Notes under the pieces: generated by a model
Told to the model about the DNA's origin: nothing
Seen by the model: only the letters and a program-made list of their open reading frames with translations
Databases searched by the model: none
Assembly: GCF_008329715.1 (NCBI RefSeq)
Contig: NZ_VTSR01000032.1
Location: 434,001 to 498,000 of the forward strand
Origin: Gimesia chilikensis
Lineage (GTDB): Bacteria > Planctomycetota > Planctomycetia > Planctomycetales > Planctomycetaceae
DNA: 64,000 nucleotides
Direction of reading: 5' to 3'
Shown: piece after piece, positions 60,371-64,000 of the stretch
Layout: the number at the start of each line of letters is the position of its first letter
Numbering within the stretch: the stretch's first letter is position 1
Translations under genes and position numbers: made by a program

Positions 60371-61486
60371 TCAGCCGCGGGCATAGGGGCCGGTGGCGAT
60401 TCCGGCGTATTTTTCCAGTCCCTGCTGCAGGGCTTTCTGGACTGCGGGAGCGACCTGTTCGATCTGCTCGCGGGTGATGTCGAGGTGGGTGCAGGCTCGC
60501 AGACGGGTTTCTCCCATCGCACCGATGCCGACCCCCAGCTCTTTCAGAGCGGCTGAAAGCTGCATTGCGTTTCCATGCTCGGGGGCGATATCGAAGAAGA
60601 CGAGGTTGGTTTCGGTTTCCGCGGGATTGATTGAGATCCCGTCAATTCCGGCGAGCTGTTCTGCCAGGAAGCGGGCATTATCGTGGTCTTCCTGCAGCCG
60701 TTCGATATTATTTTCCAGGGCATAAATGCAGGCGGCGGCGACGATACCGGCCTGACGCAGGGCACCACCAAAGACTTTCCGGGAGCGACGGGCTTTGGCA
60801 ATTTCCTCTTTGGGGCCGGCGAGGATTGAGCCCATCGGACAGCCCAGTCCCTTGGAAAAACAGATCGAAATCGTATCCAGCGGTTTGCAGACCTCCGCAA
60901 TCGAGTATCCGCCGGCGACCGTTGCATTGAAGACGCGGGCACCGTCCATGTGGGTTTTCAGGCCGTTCTCGTGTGCCCAGTCACAGATTTCGGTCAGCTG
61001 GTCGAGTGGGTAGTAGTGACCACCGCCGGCATTGGTGGTGTTTTCGACGCAGAGCAGGCGGGTGCGACAGAGGTGCTGATCGTCTGCGCGAATTTTACCT
61101 CTTACATTTTCCAGGGCGAGCATGCCTTTCTCACCGGAGAGGGTGCGACAGGAGACACCACTCAGGATGGCTGGACCGCCGCCTTCAAACATCGCGATGT
61201 GTCCCAGTTCGTGAATCAGCAGTTCGTCACCCGGCAGGCAGTGAGCGCGAACACCCATCTGGTTGGACTGGGTTCCCGAGCAGGCGAAGACGGCCGCTTC
61301 CATGCCGAGCATTTCGCAGATCATGGCTTCCAGGCGATTCACGGTCGGGTCTTCGGCGTTCATATCGTCGCCGAGCTCCGCGGTCATCATGGCCTGCAGC
61401 ATTTCAGGCGTGGGTTTGGTTTTCGTATCACTGCGAAGATCGATAAATGCGGGATCAAGCGGGGCCACTGGGTTATTCCTTGTCAT
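60371..61486 (-). CDS. ltaE: Low-specificity L-threonine aldolase
   Basis: This PLP enzyme splits L-threonine or L-allo-threonine to glycine and acetaldehyde. The 371-residue protein starts with IDLRSDTKTKPTPEMLQAMMTAELGDD, and has AVFACSGTQSNQMGVRAHC, the PLP-facing HMDGARVFNA, and the Schiff-base lysine in CFSKGLGCPMGS. All are family landmarks. It belongs to the beta-eliminating lyase/threonine aldolase fold. It lies 64 bp downstream of larE on the same strand and probably shares its transcript. Confidence 0.94.
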   Translation of the reverse strand: MTRNNPVAPLDPAFIDLRSDTKTKPTPEMLQAMMTAELGDDMNAEDPTVNRLEAMICEMLGMEAAVFACSGTQSNQMGVRAHCLPGDELLIHELGHIAMFEGGGPAILSGVSCRTLSGEKGMLALENVRGKIRADDQHLCRTRLLCVENTTNAGGGHYYPLDQLTEICDWAHENGLKTHMDGARVFNATVAGGYSIAEVCKPLDTISICFSKGLGCPMGSILAGPKEEIAKARRSRKVFGGALRQAGIVAAACIYALENNIERLQEDHDNARFLAEQLAGIDGISINPAETETNLVFFDIAPEHGNAMQLSAALKELGVGIGAMGETRLRACTHLDITREQIEQVAPAVQKALQQGLEKYAGIATGPYARG

Positions 61487-61550
61487 GTATTGCTGTGGAG
61501 GTCACGGAGTGCATCACCGGTTGGTTGGTCGTGTTGTTCTCTACGGTGAC

Positions 61551-62414
61551 TTAAGATTTATGAGCGGCTATCTGTAGTTCCTCAAGGGAAAGAAATGAGT
61601 TCATGCTTCCGGAACGGAATCCCTGCAGATCGAGGGTGACATTCTGAAAGCCGAGCTCAAGAAATTTCTGGGTGACCCGGGGCAGGGCAGTGGGGGTTGT
61701 CAGGCGATTGATCTGGTCGAGGGGGACTTCGATGCGTGCCAGTTCCTGGGGTTCGAGGCGGACCCGCAGTTCCGGGATGTCGAATTCTTCCCGCAGGAAT
61801 CGCTCGGCAGAGTCAATCCTGCCAACCCGTTCCTCCGTGACTTCCACGCCGTAGGCAATTCGACTGGAAAGGCAGGGGTGGGCCGGTTTGTTCCAGATAG
61901 GAAGATCCCAGTGCCGGGCCAGATCGCGGACATCGGCTTTGTTCAGGCCGGCTTCGATCAGTGGGCTGCGGACTTCAAAGTCGGCAGCAGCCTGCATGCC
62001 GGGGCGATGATCGCCGCGGTCGTCCAGGTTGGCGCCATTGACGACCGTCGCGTCCTGCCAGTCATGGCGGGCGATGGCCTGATTCAGGATCTGGTAGAGT
62101 TCGGTTTTGCAGTAGAAACAGCGATTCGAAGCGTTGGCCCGGTATTCGGGGGTTGCGAATTCGGAAGTCGAAACGAGCTGATGCGGAATTCCGATCAGTT
62201 CTGCGAGCTTAATCGCTTCTTCTTTCTCTCCTGAAGCCAGGCTGGGACTGACAGCGGTGACCGCCTGTGCCTGATCTCCGCGTGCGAGAAAAGCGGCTTT
62301 GGCGACGACCGTGCTGTCCACTCCCGCGGAAAAGGCGACGATAATCCGGTCCATGTCCGCGAGAATCTGCTGCAGGTGATCTGTTTTCCGGGATAATTCG
62401 GCAGAGAGTGACAT
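61551..62414 (-). CDS. larE: ATP-dependent sacrificial sulfur transferase LarE family
   Basis: LarE donates sulfur to make the nickel-pincer cofactor of lactate racemase. The 287-residue protein has an N-terminal PP-loop (RIIVAFSAGVDSTVVAKAAFLA), the conserved NRCFYCKTELY motif, DDRGDHRPGMQAA and PAHPCLSSRIAYGVEVT, where a cysteine sits in the ACLSSR-type site used as sulfur donor. The start at ATG 62414 is two codons after TTG 62420. larA, larB and larC are not in the window, so the cofactor's target enzyme is unclear. Many LarE homologues lie away from racemase genes. It forms a probable pair with the threonine aldolase gene. Confidence 0.9.
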   Translation of the reverse strand: MSLSAELSRKTDHLQQILADMDRIIVAFSAGVDSTVVAKAAFLARGDQAQAVTAVSPSLASGEKEEAIKLAELIGIPHQLVSTSEFATPEYRANASNRCFYCKTELYQILNQAIARHDWQDATVVNGANLDDRGDHRPGMQAAADFEVRSPLIEAGLNKADVRDLARHWDLPIWNKPAHPCLSSRIAYGVEVTEERVGRIDSAERFLREEFDIPELRVRLEPQELARIEVPLDQINRLTTPTALPRVTQKFLELGFQNVTLDLQGFRSGSMNSFLSLEELQIAAHKS

Positions 62415-62816
62415 AGTCAAAGTAATGGTAGTTTAACAGGTTATCGAGATGTTTCCGCTGGATTGATTATAGACAACCGGGGGGAGGATTGTCTTGGAAC
62501 ATCGCCGGAAAAAATCCCCGGATTCTGGATTGCACAGCGAAATAGCCGCGAATCCCCGGAGACAAGTGGAGGTTTTGTTTAAGAGGGCAGGGGAGCGAAG
62601 CGGTTAAGATTTCTGAATCGGCGGATTCAGATCTTTTAACTCACCTGCTGCCCTATTATACTGAAAACAATAGACTTGGGCTGACAGCTACCTGCGGGAT
62701 CCGTCGCGAGAGACCGACGAGGATCGAATTCGTCGGATGACGGAGCAGGGGAGCCTTCGCCCGCTGTGATCTCATCACTCACTCAAAATCTGAATTCAAA
62801 TACAACGGGGATAGTT
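62415..62816. other. 402-bp divergent region between larE and the cytochrome gene
   Basis: No gene is seen. The main feature is a compound inverted repeat at 62585-62653. AACGGGGA (62803-62810) may serve as ribosome site for the cytochrome ATG at 62817. A TATTAT element at 62654-62659 could be a -10 box, but no good -35 goes with it. Confidence 0.4.
62585..62653 (+). repeat. Compound hairpin in the leader of the cytochrome gene
   Basis: Outer arms GGGCAG (62585-62590) and CTGCCC (62648-62653) enclose an inverted repeat with arms GTTAA/TTAAC and CTGAATC (62613-62619)/GATTCAG (62624-62630) around a 4-nt loop. The layers are nested in register, so one long interrupted stem can form. It may be a structured leader, an RNA element or an operator. 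Confidence 0.42.
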
Positions 62817-64000
62817 ATGTCATTCTGGTCTGTCCGTTTCGTGCGTCTGGTTTGCGTCGTCATGCTGGTCCTGGGAATGAACCTGGTCTCAGTATCCGCA
62901 GCCAAGCTGACCAGCGAGCAGCGTAAAGAGCTGGCCTCCATCAAGAAAAATCTGACGAAGGTCTCGATCCTGATTCGCCAGAAAAAGTTTGATGAAGCAA
63001 AAGCGGCGATCGACGAAGAGGAAGGCAAGTTTGACAAGCTGGTTCAAGACGCGATGATCCCCGAGACGGACCCGCTGTCGGTCAGTACCAAGAAGCTGAT
63101 CGCGTTGCGGCGGACATTCCTGGAAAAAGCGATGGGCACCGGCGGCAACAAGCCGGGCGCTGCGAATAAAGGCGTCAGCTTCGAAGAACAGATTGCACCG
63201 ATCCTGAATGAAAAGTGTGTGAGCTGTCATGGCGAGCAGCGGGGGAGTGCCAACCTGAGACTGGATACCTTCGCGAATATGCGAAAAGGGGGCCGCAATG
63301 GTCTGTTGCTGGTGCCACAGAATCCGAATGCGAGTCTGATTGTTCGCAAGCTGATCACTCCCGACGATAATCAGCGGATGCCCAAGAACCAGCCCGCACT
63401 GGACCGGGACCAGATTCAGCTGATTGCCCGCTGGATTGCAGAGGGGGCCCGCTTTGACGGTACCAAAGAGACCGATCCGATCGGTGCTTCGGTGAAAGCG
63501 AAGAAGAATCCGGTAAAGGTTGTGATGGCGACCGGTGATGAAAAAGTTTCGTTTATGAATGATATCGCGCCGTGGATGCTCGATTTCTGCATGCGATGTC
63601 ACAGTGGCAACAATCCCCGCAGTGGTTTTTCTGTCGTCACCTTCGAAGATATTCTCCGTGGCGGCGATACCGGGGAAGTGATTGTGCCCGGAAAGCCGGA
63701 CGACAGTCGGCTCTGGCACCTGGTGGGTCTGCAGGATCCGATCAAAATGCCACAGGGACAGGCGCTGCTGAAACGCAAGAATGCAGAAGACCTCAAAACC
63801 TGGATTGCCGAAGGGGCCAAGTTCGACGGTAAAGACGCGAAGGGCAATCTGCGGGAAATGGTGCCGACCGATGAAGAAAAGCGGATGGCAGAACTGGCGA
63901 ACATGTCGCCTGATGAGTTCGCCAAGCTGCGTCGCGATACTCTGGAACCGACCTGGAAGCGGGTCGTGAATAACGACCCGGCGGAAATGCTCGAGACGGA
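62817..64000 (+). CDS. Planctomycete-type cytochrome c protein, two heme motifs, 3' truncated by window edge
   Basis: The frame starts at ATG 62817 and is open to the end of the window (394 codons visible). It has a signal peptide (VRLVCVVMLVLGMNLVSVSAAK), a short helical region, and two Planctomycete cytochrome C modules. Each has a CxxCH heme site: C134-V-S-C-H138 and C258-M-R-C-H262. Between them are the usual LRLDTFANMRKGG, SLIVRKLITPDDNQRMP and LIARWIAEGA, and after the second GEVIVPGKPDDSRLW. Such proteins often continue with PSD1 or WD-type domains and are linked to degradation of complex compounds; that part lies outside. The hemes predict electron transfer in the periplasm. A minus-strand frame across the same DNA is not coding. 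Confidence 0.9.
   Translation, partial: MSFWSVRFVRLVCVVMLVLGMNLVSVSAAKLTSEQRKELASIKKNLTKVSILIRQKKFDEAKAAIDEEEGKFDKLVQDAMIPETDPLSVSTKKLIALRRTFLEKAMGTGGNKPGAANKGVSFEEQIAPILNEKCVSCHGEQRGSANLRLDTFANMRKGGRNGLLLVPQNPNASLIVRKLITPDDNQRMPKNQPALDRDQIQLIARWIAEGARFDGTKETDPIGASVKAKKNPVKVVMATGDEKVSFMNDIAPWMLDFCMRCHSGNNPRSGFSVVTFEDILRGGDTGEVIVPGKPDDSRLWHLVGLQDPIKMPQGQALLKRKNAEDLKTWIAEGAKFDGKDAKGNLREMVPTDEEKRMAELANMSPDEFAKLRRDTLEPTWKRVVNNDPAEMLET

Noticed and set aside
62889-63719. Minus-strand open frame of 276 codons over the cytochrome gene
   Set aside because: The plus strand encodes a signal peptide and two CxxCH heme motifs; the antisense product has no recognisable features.

Overview
The window looks like a chromosomal segment of a planctomycete, most likely a Gimesia-like member of the Planctomycetales (inference). 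The markers are a DUF1559 prepilin-like protein followed by a DUF1583-type protein, a Planctomycete-type cytochrome c with two CxxCH motifs at the right edge, and a division cluster that keeps mraZ, rsmH and a class B penicillin-binding protein but shows no ftsZ, ftsA or ftsW nearby. GC content is moderate, most start codons are ATG, and GTG or TTG is used where a good Shine-Dalgarno decides. I saw no rRNA or tRNA genes, insertion sequences, prophage or CRISPR.

Layout. 1-696 is the tail of a glycosyltransferase. 791-7126 is a rudimentary dcw cluster: mraZ behind three 10-bp MraZ-type boxes, a 0.6-kb gap with a strong hairpin and a second promoter, rsmH, a membrane-anchored LysM protein, an FtsL-like bitopic protein and the FtsI-type transpeptidase. 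A large TPR membrane protein follows. 10158-31747 is one long plus-strand flagellar cluster: flgN-like, an enhancer-binding-protein homologue that has lost its ATPase signatures, flgB, flgC, fliE-fliJ, a MotE-like gene, fliK, flgD, flgE, flbD, motA, motB, fliL, fliN, fliO-fliR and flhB. It encodes the rod base, MS-ring, rotor, export gate and ATPase, hook and stator. fliM, flhA, the distal rod and ring genes, the hook-filament junction genes, flagellin and fliA are not in the window.

31951-36780 holds a signalling group: a PP2C phosphatase with a membrane tail, a membrane histidine kinase, two short overlapping reading frames, and a canonical NtrC-type sigma-54 regulator. lexA faces it across a bidirectional terminator. 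38243-44170 carries the DUF1559/DUF1583 pair, a secreted protein with two alpha/beta-hydrolase halves, and a secreted HEAT-repeat protein. 44180-47971 (minus) is a Tad/Flp-like outer-membrane set: a CpaC-type secretin, a lipoprotein in the CpaD position, and a TadD-like TPR lipoprotein. 48492-52345 carries a Cys-rich secreted protein, a GT-C-like membrane protein, a small beta-rich protein and mannose-6-phosphate isomerase. 52353-57560 (minus) is a nitrogen-control block: amtB, two PII genes and glnD. 57858-62414 contains a prepilin peptidase (plus), then flgM-fur and larE-threonine aldolase (both minus). The cytochrome gene starts at 62817 and runs off the window.

The most unusual points are a FliN whose N-terminus carries FliM-type CheY-binding peptides in up to four copies, an EF-hand insertion inside FliR, the degenerate enhancer-binding protein inside the flagellar cluster, the flgM-fur pair, the MraZ boxes with the structured gap after mraZ, and the LysM/FtsL-like genes inserted in the old mraZ-rsmH-ftsL-ftsI order.
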